From contig NZ_CP009517.1 of NCBI RefSeq assembly GCF_000970305.1, forward strand, positions 124,001 to 188,000: a stretch of DNA of 64,000 nt, given 5' to 3'. Both the position numbers and the translations under genes were made by a program. Shown here one piece after another: positions 56,277 to 64,000 of the stretch (positions are counted from its first letter, which is position 1; each line of letters begins with the position of its first letter). This stretch comes from Methanosarcina barkeri 3 (GTDB lineage: Archaea; Halobacteriota; Methanosarcinia; Methanosarcinales; Methanosarcinaceae). The notes under the pieces are model-generated. The model was not told where the DNA came from, did no database searches, and saw nothing but the letters and a program-made list of their open reading frames with translations.

Positions 56277-57341
56277 ATGGAAAAGTCCACTGTATCAAAA
56301 TTATCATTTTTAAATCGTTATTTAACTGTTTGGATTTTCCTGGCTATGTTTATTGGTGTAGCCTTAGGTTTTGTTTTTCCCGGCTTTTCGGAATTTTTGC
56401 AGAGCCTTTCTATTGGCACTACATCCATTCCCATTGCCATTGGATTAATAGTTATGATGTATCCTCCACTGGCGCGGGTTAAATATGAGGAATTAGGCAA
56501 GGTTTTCAAAAATTATAAAGTATTGTTTTTGTCCTTACTGCAAAACTGGATTATTGGCCCTGTTTTGATGTTTATCTTGGCAATAGTATTTTTGAGGGAC
56601 TATCCCGAGTACATGGTAGGCGTGATTCTAATAGGGCTCGCAAGATGTATTGCCATGGTAATTGTATGGAACACTCTGGCAGACGGAGACAATGAATATG
56701 CTGCTGCTCTGGTAGCCTTCAATTCTATCTTTCAGTTAGTCTTCTATTCCGTCTTTGCTTACTTCTTCATAACCGTACTGCCTGAGTGGTTGGGACTTAG
56801 TGGTATGGAAATAGATATCTCTATAAGAGAAGTTGCCCAGAGTGTTGCAATTTACCTTGGAATTCCTTTCGCTGCTGGCTTTTTAACCCGCTACTTCCTG
56901 CGTCCTTCGAGAGGAGCAAAATGGTATGACGAAGAGTTCATTCCCAGAGCAGGTCCTATTTCGCTTTACGCTCTACTGTTTACGATTGTTGTAATGTTTT
57001 CATTAAAAGGCGAATATATCGTTACCTTACCTTTAGATGTTGTAAGGATTGCAATTCCTCTCTTAATCTACTTCATAGTTATGTTCGGGATCTCCTTTTT
57101 TATTGCTATGAAGTTAGGGGTAAGTTACGGACAGACGACGTCCCTTTCTTTTACCGCAGCCAGCAATAATTTCGAACTGGCAATTGCAGTAGCAGTAGCG
57201 GTTTTCGGCATAGATTCAGGGCAAGCATTTGCAGCGGTAGTAGGGCCTCTGATTGAAGTGCCCGTTATGATAGGACTTGTCAATGTTGCACTTTACTGGA
57301 GAAAGAAATATTGTATCTCATTTAAAGCATGCGAAGGCTGA
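56277..57341 (+). CDS. acr3: Arsenite efflux transporter, ACR3 family
   Basis: The 354-residue protein has about ten transmembrane helices and the family motif [15 protein letters not shown] carrying the essential Cys, as well as [18 protein letters not shown] near the C-terminus. ACR3 exports As(III) using the proton motive force. Length is normal. The gene follows arsR by 42 bp, preceded by AGAGGAAGA. Short basic C-terminus with two Cys. Confidence 0.96.
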   Translation: MEKSTVSKLSFLNRYLTVWIFLAMFIGVALGFVFPGFSEFLQSLSIGTTSIPIAIGLIVMMYPPLARVKYEELGKVFKNYKVLFLSLLQNWIIGPVLMFILAIVFLRDYPEYMVGVILIGLARCIAMVIVWNTLADGDNEYAAALVAFNSIFQLVFYSVFAYFFITVLPEWLGLSGMEIDISIREVAQSVAIYLGIPFAAGFLTRYFLRPSRGAKWYDEEFIPRAGPISLYALLFTIVVMFSLKGEYIVTLPLDVVRIAIPLLIYFIVMFGISFFIAMKLGVSYGQTTSLSFTAASNNFELAIAVAVAVFGIDSGQAFAAVVGPLIEVPVMIGLVNVALYWRKKYCISFKACEG

Positions 57342-57570
57342 TAAACTCAAAATTGCTTCTCTGAATCCTATGTTCCAAATAATCAATCAAATTTCGGATC
57401 ATGGAAGTAATCCTGAAAATTCTTGACGATTAAGAACTAAATGGCTTTTGGGATAGGCTCGTTAAACAGAAGTTGATATCTCAGTTAATAACTCATTAAA
57501 TGAAAATAGTAAATGATCAAAAAGTGAACTAAACAACCTTTTAACAACTACTTAGAAAAGGAGCTTTTAC

Positions 57571-58119
57571 ATGGGATGGCCTGCAACTTCCGGTGATTAT
57601 ATAGTAGGAGACCAAAAATCTCCAGTAGCAGTAGTAACTCTTGCCTCTGACTATCGAAGTCTGAACCTAGAAAATTACGCCATCTGTGGAACTTGTTTTA
57701 CGGAGAATTTCGGGATTGAGAAGGTAATAGTTAATGTGCTCTCTAACTCTCACATAAGTTGCCTTATTGTCTGCGGGAAGGAAAGTGATCATTTTGCAGG
57801 GCAGTCCTTGCTGGCACTTGCCGAAAACGGGGTTTCGACTTTCGGAGGATCAAAAAAGGTTATAGGGTCAGAAGGAGTGATTCCTTATCTTGACGATATT
57901 CCGGCGACCACAATCTCTCGCTTCCTCCGGGAAATTGAGATTATTGACCTTGTAGGAACAACTGATCCCACAGTCATTCAACAGGCGATCGATTCCTGTA
58001 GCGGAAAAGAAAGAAGTGAAGTTCCGGAGATTTCCATGCCCGAGATTCATGAACACAGCTGGAAGAAGTATGAGAATGAAGTAAAGCAGAATGTAATGTC
58101 CAAAATTAAGAAAGGATAA
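57571..58119 (+). CDS. Soluble MtrA-like corrinoid protein
   Basis: The 182-residue protein matches the cytoplasmic part of MtrA, the cobalamin subunit of methyl-H4MPT:coenzyme M methyltransferase: GWPATSGDYIVGDQKSPVAV, CFTENFGIEKVIVNVLSN and CGKESDHFAGQSLLAL. His74 aligns with the cobalt-coordinating His84 of MtrA, with a one-residue gap. The C-terminal membrane helix of MtrA is missing, and no other mtr gene is near. Located 229 bp after acr3 and before arsC/arsM. It might carry methyl groups in arsenic or other methyl metabolism (inference). AAAAGGAG precedes the ATG. Confidence 0.88.
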   Translation: MGWPATSGDYIVGDQKSPVAVVTLASDYRSLNLENYAICGTCFTENFGIEKVIVNVLSNSHISCLIVCGKESDHFAGQSLLALAENGVSTFGGSKKVIGSEGVIPYLDDIPATTISRFLREIEIIDLVGTTDPTVIQQAIDSCSGKERSEVPEISMPEIHEHSWKKYENEVKQNVMSKIKKG

Positions 58120-58174
58120 GCCTCTTGAAGACATTTATTGAAAAATTAAAAAAGGAAAAAGCTTGCCTCCTTTT

Positions 58175-58519
58175 TTAAACTTCATCAAACTCTATACTGA
58201 TGCTACCTGCTTTTTTTACCAGGGATTTTGCAAGGAAACCGCTTTCCATTCTGCATAGATTGAGCACTGCGCAGGGTACAAGGCAATTAGAGGAGCACTG
58301 AGCCTCCTGTGCTCTATCAATGACATAGTTGTTCTTGATATCCAGAATTTCCATCATGGGAACTTCCATGTGAGAGAATTTCTTTATCTTTTCACACGGA
58401 GTTTCGATATCAACAATAATTTTGTTTCCTTTTTTGCTTCCGTGTATCTTGTGAACAAAACCACAGATAGTAGAATTTACAGTAAATTCAGTCAATTTGT
58501 CACCCTTAATTTTTGTCAT
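58175..58519 (-). CDS. DUF6951-like cysteine-containing protein
   Basis: The 114-residue protein has six cysteines, including CSSNCLVPCAVLNLC near residues 79-93, and a beta-rich N-terminus. The cysteine spacing suggests metal or cluster binding. DUF6951 is my best family guess. It lies inside the arsenic island on the minus strand, convergent with the MtrA-like gene. Confidence 0.65.
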   Translation of the reverse strand: MTKIKGDKLTEFTVNSTICGFVHKIHGSKKGNKIIVDIETPCEKIKKFSHMEVPMMEILDIKNNYVIDRAQEAQCSSNCLVPCAVLNLCRMESGFLAKSLVKKAGSISIEFDEV

Positions 58520-58698
58520 TTAAGTTTTTGTTATTCAGATAAATGGTCTCAGCAATGCATAGATATTAGTTGAAACCGAGATCGTTCTTATAAACCTTAA
58601 GTGAATCCAATAAAGAAGTCATAAGAGATAGAAAAACAATACATCACATATCCTGGATTACAGATCTTGAACTTCGACTCAAGTGATTGGACAAAAAA

Positions 58699-58998
58699 CT
58701 ACTCGTCAATAACTTTTAAAACCTTTCTGATTTTATTGTTTTCTATAGAATAGAGCCTCATCTTCCCTTCTTTTCTTACCTTAATTATTCCCCAATTCTG
58801 CAACTTTGCAAGGTGCATCGAAGTATTGGATTGGGTCCTACCAATTATTTCCGGAATCTCACAGGCACATAGCTCCCCTGTATTACCGTATTTGTTTTCT
58901 CTGCATTTATTCTCAGATTCGATTAAAGCCTTAATTATTCTATACCTTGTCTCTTCGCTTAGAGCTTTGAAAAGTTGTATATTTTCTTCATCAATCAT
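58699..58998 (-). CDS. ArsR-family repressor next to arsC
   Basis: From Met at 58998 (MIDEENIQLFKALSEETRYR) the product is 99 residues, with the GELCACEIPEIIGRTQSNTS motif: Cys pair CAC and recognition helix. A further Cys (NKCREN) lies before it. The frame is open upstream to 59151, but those codons overlap arsC and are not ArsR-like. Same strand as arsC, 130 bp downstream of it. Confidence 0.85.
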   Translation of the reverse strand: MIDEENIQLFKALSEETRYRIIKALIESENKCRENKYGNTGELCACEIPEIIGRTQSNTSMHLAKLQNWGIIKVRKEGKMRLYSIENNKIRKVLKVIDE

Positions 58999-59128
58999 AT
59001 CATTAATTATTGAATCTTTGAAATTATATATTTTTCGAAACAGGAAATTACACTTATTGTTAAACGGGAAATAAAGACTATTTTGACTTTCACAGTTATT
59101 CTGGTTAATAAAAGTAAACATATACTCT

Positions 59129-59605
59129 TCAAATTTGGAGCGTTTTTTCAAATGTGTGCAAGATCCAATCCTTTATCTCATCTCTGACTCGCCGAAAGAC
59201 TCTGAGCTGTTCTTCTTCCGACCCCACTGCCGCAGCAGGATCTTCAAAACTTTTGTGAATCACTTCTCTTGCTCTGGGATATTCTGCAGGAATCTCCAGA
59301 TTTGTACTGCAGATAGGACAGGAAACTTTAGCACGATCACATACCGTAACTGCCATATCAAAAATAATATCTTGGAATTCTTTGGGAGTTTTGGAGTATT
59401 GATTGGAAATATCAATGTCTATTTCCTTCATTACCTGAATAGCATGAGGATTAACAGTTGTGGCACTGACACCTGCGCTGTAAGCCTCGTATCGGTCTCC
59501 ATAAATAGCCCTCAAAAGACCTTCCGCCATCTGGGACCTGACAGAGTTGTGGGTGCATAGAAAGAGAACCTTTTTCTTTTCCTGTGATCTTGTATTCGGC
59601 GCCAT
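59129..59605 (-). CDS. arsC: Arsenate reductase, low-molecular-weight phosphatase type
   Basis: The 158-residue protein has the P-loop LCTHNSVRSQMAEGLL (C-x5-R) near the N-terminus and the LMW-PTP/ArsC features MAVTVCDRAKVSCPIC. The extra cysteines (VCDRAKVSC) correspond to the resolving Cys of thioredoxin-coupled ArsC. It reduces As(V) to As(III) for export or methylation. It is followed by an arsR gene on the same strand. Confidence 0.93.
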   Translation of the reverse strand: MAPNTRSQEKKKVLFLCTHNSVRSQMAEGLLRAIYGDRYEAYSAGVSATTVNPHAIQVMKEIDIDISNQYSKTPKEFQDIIFDMAVTVCDRAKVSCPICSTNLEIPAEYPRAREVIHKSFEDPAAAVGSEEEQLRVFRRVRDEIKDWILHTFEKTLQI

Positions 59606-59803
59606 CTGATTAATATTAGATATGATGATTAATTAGCATTGCTACATTTCCTTTAACCTATTGGAATAAATATTAAAAAATCCGGATGAAGAAATAAAGA
59701 TTTTTTATGAACAGGTAAGGGAAAACCGGAAATAAGTAAAAGTAGTCGTTCAGGAATTCTGATGTTTAATCATACCTTTTTCCATGTATTTATCCTATCT
59801 TTT

Positions 59804-60553
59804 TTATACCCAGGCTTTTAATTTCAGGCTTTCGACTGGCAAATCTCCGTATTGCCTTTTACTAATATCCAAGTCTTCACTCAGGATTTCTACCGAAAAC
59901 CCTGCTTTTTTCAGAAGCCTCAAATATTTCTCTTTTAAAACTGCACCAGCAATACAACCTGCAAGCAAGCTACTGTCATTTTTAAGCTCTTCAGGTAAGT
60001 CCTCCAGAAGAACCATATCCGAGATATACATCCTTCCTCCGGGCCTCAAAACCCGGAAGGCTTCTCTGAAAACCTTTTCCTTATCCGGAGCCAGGTTAAT
60101 TACACAGTTACTAATGATAATATCCACAGAACTATCTTTAACCGGAAGAGCCTCAATATCTCCATGACGAAATTCAACATTTGAGTATCCGTATTTTCTA
60201 GCATTAGACTGCGCTTTTTCAACCATTTCAGGAGTCATATCTACTCCGATAATCTTCCCTGAGCTTCCTACTTTCTGTGCAGCAAGAAAACAATCAAACC
60301 CTGCACCTGAACCCAGATCCAGAACAACGTCTCCTGGATTGAGTTCTGCAAAAGCGGTAGGGTTACCACAGCCAAGTCCCATGTTTGCATCCGGAACAGC
60401 CTGAATATCCGATTCAGAATAACCAAGAGACTTGGAAAGAACTGCCGGGCTGGAATCACCACAGCATCCCCTGCCAGGACAACAAGAGCTACCTAAAACT
60501 GCAATTTCCTGATACTTCTTTTTGATAATTTCCTTTTTTTCATTAGCATCCAT
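59804..60553 (-). CDS. arsM: Arsenite S-adenosylmethionine methyltransferase
   Basis: The 249-residue protein has SAM motif [15 protein letters not shown] and the three arsenic-binding cysteines Cys62 (GLGCGNP), Cys150 (ISNCVINL) and Cys200 (LAGCIAGA) of ArsM. An N-terminal CC...CC cluster (CCPGRGCC, residues 24-31) is also present. It methylates As(III) to mono-, di- and trimethylarsine species. The gene lies 63 bp downstream of an arsR gene on the same strand, whose palindromic operator probably controls both. Confidence 0.95.
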   Translation of the reverse strand: MDANEKKEIIKKKYQEIAVLGSSCCPGRGCCGDSSPAVLSKSLGYSESDIQAVPDANMGLGCGNPTAFAELNPGDVVLDLGSGAGFDCFLAAQKVGSSGKIIGVDMTPEMVEKAQSNARKYGYSNVEFRHGDIEALPVKDSSVDIIISNCVINLAPDKEKVFREAFRVLRPGGRMYISDMVLLEDLPEELKNDSSLLAGCIAGAVLKEKYLRLLKKAGFSVEILSEDLDISKRQYGDLPVESLKLKAWV

Positions 60554-60616
60554 GTTCTATCCATTCCTTATTTCGATAATTTTTCCCATTCTATCTTTAG
60601 CTTATGTCAGTTATCC

Positions 60617-61030
60617 TTAGACTTGTTTTTCAACCTGGTTGTCAGCAGTCTCATTAATTGCATTGTTAGCTCTGTTTTCAGTTTTACACATAGGATATAT
60701 CCCTGAGACTTCAGTTTTACACATAGGGTATACTCCTGAGACCTGCTGCTTATCACAACAGGGTTTTATATCCCTGATTCCAAGAGAGAGAAGTAAATCC
60801 TCAATCTCCTTGTTTTTTATACTGTAGATGATATTTCTTCCCTGCTTTTCGTACTTTAAAATTCCAGCTTCAACAAGAACTTTAAGGTGCTTTGAAACCG
60901 TAGTTTGATCCTTTTTTGTAAGGGAAGAGAAATCACAGGCGCAGTAACTGTGTTCCAACAAGTAAGATAGAATGGTAAGCCTTGTCTCGTCTCCGAGAGC
61001 TTTAAAGAATTTCACTTTACTGTCAAGCAT
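60617..61030 (-). CDS. ArsR-family repressor of arsM with duplicated Cys-containing tail
   Basis: The 137-residue product starts MLDSKVKFFKALGDETRLTI, with a SYCACDF Cys pair and helix DQTTVSKHLKV. The C-terminal tail has PCCDKQQ and a tandem VSGVYPMCKTE / VSGIYPMCKTE repeat, giving at least four extra cysteines. Met at 61030 is preferred over an upstream Met because the upstream codons coincide with a 30-bp palindrome. No ribosome-binding site lies in front, suggesting leaderless mRNA. Confidence 0.88.
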   Translation of the reverse strand: MLDSKVKFFKALGDETRLTILSYLLEHSYCACDFSSLTKKDQTTVSKHLKVLVEAGILKYEKQGRNIIYSIKNKEIEDLLLSLGIRDIKPCCDKQQVSGVYPMCKTEVSGIYPMCKTENRANNAINETADNQVEKQV

Positions 61031-61033
61031 GAT

Positions 61034-61063
61034 TATATGGATATATGCGCATATATCCATATA
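61034..61063. promoter_or_regulatory. Perfect 30-bp palindrome, operator of arsR-arsM
   Basis: TATATGGATATATGC followed directly by its reverse complement GCATATATCCATATA. It ends 3 bp upstream of the arsR start codon at 61030 (minus strand). It therefore overlaps the transcription start region and is a likely site for ArsR autorepression. Confidence 0.8.
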
Positions 61064-61395
61064 TATTTAATGGTTTTTGATCTTCTTCATCTGGCCGCAA
61101 AACTTGTATTTATAAAGAAAACATTGTAAAAAATATCGAAAATAGGAGTATTAAATGATTATGTCCAACAAAATTCTGTTATAATGCAAGTTCAGTAAAT
61201 TGCATTCGAAAAACACTCATAAGTTCTCAAATTAAGTTCAGGATTTCAATTGACAAAAACTGCACATCCCATATCAAGATACCTCCACATGCAATCGTCA
61301 GAGTATGAGAAAGAGAAAAAATACCAGTAATGAATTAGATATCAAACAAAACTGATATGAAAACTCTTATTTAGAAAGCTCAACTTCTTTTATTT
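61064..61395. other. Divergent intergenic region between two arsR genes
   Basis: No gene is seen in 332 bp. TATTTAATGG next to the palindrome is TATA-like for the minus-strand arsR. Confidence 0.45.
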
Positions 61396-61746
61396 ATGAG
61401 CTACTGCTGCCCTGCGGACCCTGAGAAAAAAAAGGAATGGGAAGAGAAAATGCTCCAGGAAATAGATTTTCTGGACAATGATATAAAGAAGGCCAGTGAA
61501 ATATTCAGTGCTCTCGGGCATCCGATAAGATTAAAAATTGCTTATTTTCTCTCTCAGAGAGACCACTGCGTATGCGAACTGATATTCAAGTTGAATGAGA
61601 GACAGAATCTGGTTTCCCATCATTTGACTATCATGAAAAACTGTGGAATTATCGAAGCTTATAACAACTCTAAGTGGCGTTTTTACAGGTTAAACCCTGA
61701 ATTTAGCGATATTCTAAACGTTATCTCAAAAATAAAGCCCCTCTAA
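61396..61746 (+). CDS. ArsR-family repressor with N-terminal CC motif
   Basis: The 116-residue protein starts MSYCCPADPEKKKEWEEKML. Its core has FSALGHPIRLKIAYFLSQRD and HCVCELIFKL (Cys pair) with recognition helix QNLVSHHLTIM. The N-terminal Cys-Cys and the C-V-C could form a metal site as in CadC-type ArsR proteins. It is followed by a Usp gene, but no obvious efflux or enzyme gene is adjacent. Confidence 0.88.
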   Translation: MSYCCPADPEKKKEWEEKMLQEIDFLDNDIKKASEIFSALGHPIRLKIAYFLSQRDHCVCELIFKLNERQNLVSHHLTIMKNCGIIEAYNNSKWRFYRLNPEFSDILNVISKIKPL

Positions 61747-61819
61747 ACTGGATAAATATCAAAATTCATCTCTTTACAGAGTCTCGAAGGCTACGTGAAT
61801 AGCTCCAGTAATCTTATTT

Positions 61820-61908
61820 GCTTGTATTTCAGATGCTTGTATTTCAGATGCTTGTATTTCAGATGCTTGTATTTCAGATGCTTGTATTTCAGATGCTTGT
61901 ATTTCAGA
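61820..61908 (+). repeat. Six-copy 15-bp tandem repeat
   Basis: GCTTGTATTTCAGAT begins at 61820, 61835, 61850, 61865, 61880 and 61895; all copies are identical until the last two bases. It lies between arsR and uspA. The perfect identity suggests recent expansion. Confidence 0.9.
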
Positions 61909-61986
61909 ATAATAGTGTAATAACTTTACTCATGCTTAGTTTGTTATCGACACAGTTCGATAATATCCTGGAACCGGGGGAGATTA

Positions 61987-62454
61987 GTGACTCTTAATAA
62001 TACTTACCATGTAATTCTAATTGCAACAGATGGGTCTAAGTGTAGTCAACACGCCGTTCTTCACGGAATGGAACTTGCAAAATTAATGGGTGCAAAGGTC
62101 TATGCCCTTTATGTTTTGGACAAAAATGCATATGCTCCGCCTACATTAGAAACGCCAATTTATCTAGGTTCCAAATGGGATGTCATGGAGGAAACTCTAC
62201 GTCAAGAAGGAGACAACGCTATTCAATATGCAAATAATGTTGCACAGAGTAAGGGAATAGACTTTGAAGGTGTGGTTATTGAAGGTAACCCGGCTAATGT
62301 AATCCTGGAATTTGCGGAGCAGAAAAAAGTGAATCTGATAGTGATGGGAACTCTTGGTAAAGGTGGATTGGAAAGATTTTTGCTTGGAAGCGTAACAGAT
62401 AAGGTAATAAGACATTCAAAAAGATCTGTCCTTGTAGTAAAGGAAGAAAATTAG
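61987..62454 (+). CDS. Universal stress protein (UspA family)
   Basis: The 155-residue protein starts from GTG with a strong GGGGGAG site. It has VILIATDGSKCSQHAVLHGM and GTLGKGGLERFLLGSVTDKV nucleotide-binding segments. It is a third Usp in the window, and its Cys in DGSKC is not present in the other two. It may take part in the metal(loid) stress response with the neighbouring genes (inference). Confidence 0.9.
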   Translation: MTLNNTYHVILIATDGSKCSQHAVLHGMELAKLMGAKVYALYVLDKNAYAPPTLETPIYLGSKWDVMEETLRQEGDNAIQYANNVAQSKGIDFEGVVIEGNPANVILEFAEQKKVNLIVMGTLGKGGLERFLLGSVTDKVIRHSKRSVLVVKEEN

Positions 62455-62507
62455 AATAAATTAGGTAAGAAGTTAAGGAAAACTTGAAAGATAATTAAAC
62501 GAAGTTT

Positions 62508-62852
62508 TCAGTCACCAGAGCAACAATTACAGTCCTCTTCTTCTTTACTATCCTTTTCAAAGATCTTATTGTATATGTTTTCTTCGTATATATTAGTCCA
62601 TCCTATCTGTGAACCAGCAGCAATAAACATTACAACTGAGATAGCTTCTGCAATTTCCTCCTTTGTGGCTCCTGCATTAATTGCTCTTTGTGAATGGGTG
62701 TCAACACAAAACTGACAGCGCATAAGGACCGAAGAAGCGACAGCAATTAATTCTTTTGTTTTAAGATCCAGAAAGGCGTCTTTAAATATGGAATCTCTCA
62801 TCTTCCCGAAAGCTTCCGCAGTTTCAGGCAACATTTCGTTCAAAAATGACAT
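62508..62852 (-). CDS. AhpD-like carboxymuconolactone decarboxylase-family protein
   Basis: The 114-residue protein has the AhpD motif RCQFCVDTHSQRAINAGATK with the redox CxxC pair and downstream His. The C-terminus carries a second cysteine group (DCNCCSGD). Such proteins act as thiol-dependent reductases or peroxidase partners; the Cys-rich tail may bind metal or As(III). Convergent with uspA. The CMD protein at 20058 lacks the CxxC. Confidence 0.88.
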   Translation of the reverse strand: MSFLNEMLPETAEAFGKMRDSIFKDAFLDLKTKELIAVASSVLMRCQFCVDTHSQRAINAGATKEEIAEAISVVMFIAAGSQIGWTNIYEENIYNKIFEKDSKEEEDCNCCSGD

Positions 62853-63393
62853 ATTAATACTCCTATTTAAAAATATTATTATAGTTAGTTGCGAATCTTT
62901 TAAAATGATTTCAAGTTAAAGGATGCTTGTTTATAGGTAATAGAAGAGTGCCAGAATTATCTATAAAACGATCAGTTAGAGGTTACGAGATTTTTAGTAT
63001 TTTTAATGACCTGGTCTTCTGCAAAAAGCAGAGTTCCATTGCATACTATTTCCTCGATTTTCAGGTTTGTGTGTATATAGTAAGTCTTCATCATTTTTTG
63101 AGTTGTCTTCAGTTTTCTTTTCTTCCAATACTGCATCGCTCTCTTTATTCATGTCCAATCTCCTTTTCTATTGGATATTTTAAGACTATAATTAAAAGAA
63201 GTTCAAATTTTAAGAATCCAGAGGGTGGGTATCAATTATTCTTGATACATTCTAGAACAGCTGAGTGAATCATCAGTAAGCTGATATATCTTAGAGATTA
63301 AGTTTGACCGGGCTTATCAGGATACAGACCTTGTTAATTGAGTCAAAAGAAAAGAAACTAATAAAAATAAAATCATTTTCCTGACAGTGATTT
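62853..63393. other. Intergenic region, no supported gene
   Basis: A 113-codon plus-strand frame at 62927-63268 has low-complexity Phe/Ser/Tyr composition and no ribosome-binding site. I see nothing else. Confidence 0.5.
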
Positions 63394-63777
63394 TCATGTC
63401 ACTTTTTTTGACGTTTGGCTTTTACTTGTTTTTTTAATAGCTTTTATGTTAGATTTAAAATCAGCTTCCAGTACTTCATTTTCTCTTTGTATTTTTTCAG
63501 CAATCTCGCAGGACAACTCACTTGAGATTCCAAATATATTTTTGAGAGTATCCGCAAGTTCCTCTTTACTTATATGTAATTTTTTATGCTCTCTCAGCGT
63601 TTTCAAAACTGATTTCATTAAAATTTCTTCTGTTACTGTTTCTCTTACTTCCACTCCTTTAATGGTAGAGCGTGAGAATAATTTCCCGTTTAAAATACCG
63701 GAAGTTTTTTCACAGCTAACTGCTACGTTGTGCAAGTTAGTTTTTCCACAATGGGCACAGAAAGTTTTTATGTACAA
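63394..63777 (-). CDS. Zinc-ribbon/helical protein, intact paralogue of the broken gene at 47582
   Basis: The 127-residue protein starts from TTG 63777, preceded by GGAGGG 7 bp upstream. The N-terminus has FCAHCGKTNLHNVAVSC (CxxC plus a third Cys). A central helical domain (VRETVTEEILMKSVLKTLRE, GISSELSCEIAEKIQRENEV) and a Lys/Ser/Thr tail follow. Possibly a chromatin- or RNA-associated protein; the family is not recognised. A similar sequence, frameshifted, lies in cassette E. Confidence 0.72.
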   Translation of the reverse strand: MYIKTFCAHCGKTNLHNVAVSCEKTSGILNGKLFSRSTIKGVEVRETVTEEILMKSVLKTLREHKKLHISKEELADTLKNIFGISSELSCEIAEKIQRENEVLEADFKSNIKAIKKTSKSQTSKKVT

Positions 63778-64000
63778 TTTTCATCCCTCCTATTTCATTT
63801 CGTTCAAAATCGCTCTAATTTGGTCTTTCGTCATGCTTATTCTCTCAAGCTTTTTAGATTGCTTTGATTGTTGCTAATTCTTTTGTATGTTTCTGTTGCG
63901 CTCATTTTGTGTAACTACAATATAAATGTTGACGTAAACTATATAAACTTTACGTCCATATGGCTAATAACAGGTAGTTCAAGCGATTTCATTACACAAA
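63778..64000. other. Right-edge intergenic sequence
   Basis: The segment upstream of the zinc-ribbon gene contains CAAATTAGAGCGATTTTGAA (minus strand), which is shared with the region upstream of the broken paralogue (about 47985-48005). The paralogy therefore includes upstream DNA. No further gene is seen. Confidence 0.45.

Noticed and set aside
57571-58119. Part of a complete mtr operon
   Set aside because: None of mtrB-H is nearby and the membrane anchor is missing; this is an orphan MtrA-like protein.
62927-63268. 113-codon plus-strand frame
   Set aside because: Phe/Ser/Tyr-rich, low complexity and no start context. It looks like non-coding AT-rich DNA.

Overview
The window looks like part of a Methanosarcina-type methanogen chromosome (Euryarchaeota). 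The pointers are an anaerobic CooS/CooF carbon monoxide dehydrogenase pair, a soluble MtrA-like corrinoid protein, an archaeal CDP-archaeol synthase, PKD and beta-propeller surface proteins, AT-rich intergenic DNA with short tandem repeats, and an in-frame amber codon inside a plausible protein.

Layout. 1-6.4 kb: the end of tldD, pmbA/tldE, two UspA proteins and cooF-cooS. 7.5-13.4 kb: an AT-rich accessory stretch with an unrecognised 624-aa winged-helix protein, a small protein, a two-gene OLD/PARIS-like pair (ABC-type ATPase plus TOPRIM protein) and a lipoprotein. 14.3-23.4 kb: housekeeping genes (Trm112-like, pyrG, carS, pyrE, a carboxymuconolactone decarboxylase-family protein, purD, argF) separated by spacers with tandem repeats.

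23.66-50.64 kb is the most unusual part. A tRNA-Leu(CAG) gene is split exactly at its anticodon loop. Its 5' half is at 23664-23704. A matching 3' half, with a fully complementary anticodon stem, is at 41634-41684. Between them lies a 17.9-kb integrative element. It has a complete replacement tRNA-Leu at its left end and a tyrosine integrase at its right end. It also carries a primase-helicase and a three-gene BREX-like cassette: a HEPN/DUF499 ATPase, a DUF1156 methylase and a SNF2 helicase with a NOV_C/DUF3883 nuclease-like end. Beyond it, four more 51-nt 3' halves of tRNA-Leu follow in the same orientation and delimit cassettes. Two of these cassettes, of about 1.2 kb, are homologous from end to end and each encodes the same four tiny proteins. 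The others hold a multi-PAS histidine kinase and a PKD surface protein. The whole looks like an integron-like cassette array built on a tRNA-derived recombination site.

51-64 kb: a TrpF-like protein, then an ArsR-type regulator fused to an FeS domain next to a DsrE/DsrF/DsrH-like sulfur-relay set. An arsenic island follows: arsR, acr3, an MtrA-like corrinoid protein, a DUF6951-like protein, arsR, arsC, arsM and two more arsR genes. Two of the ArsR genes have perfect palindromic operators. UspA and AhpD-like proteins and a zinc-ribbon protein, whose broken paralogue sits in the cassette array, close the window.

The functional scheme suggested by the sequence is that arsenate is reduced (ArsC) to arsenite, which is exported (Acr3) or methylated (ArsM), possibly with corrinoid methyl chemistry from the MtrA-like protein. 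All function calls come from reading motifs; no database search was possible.
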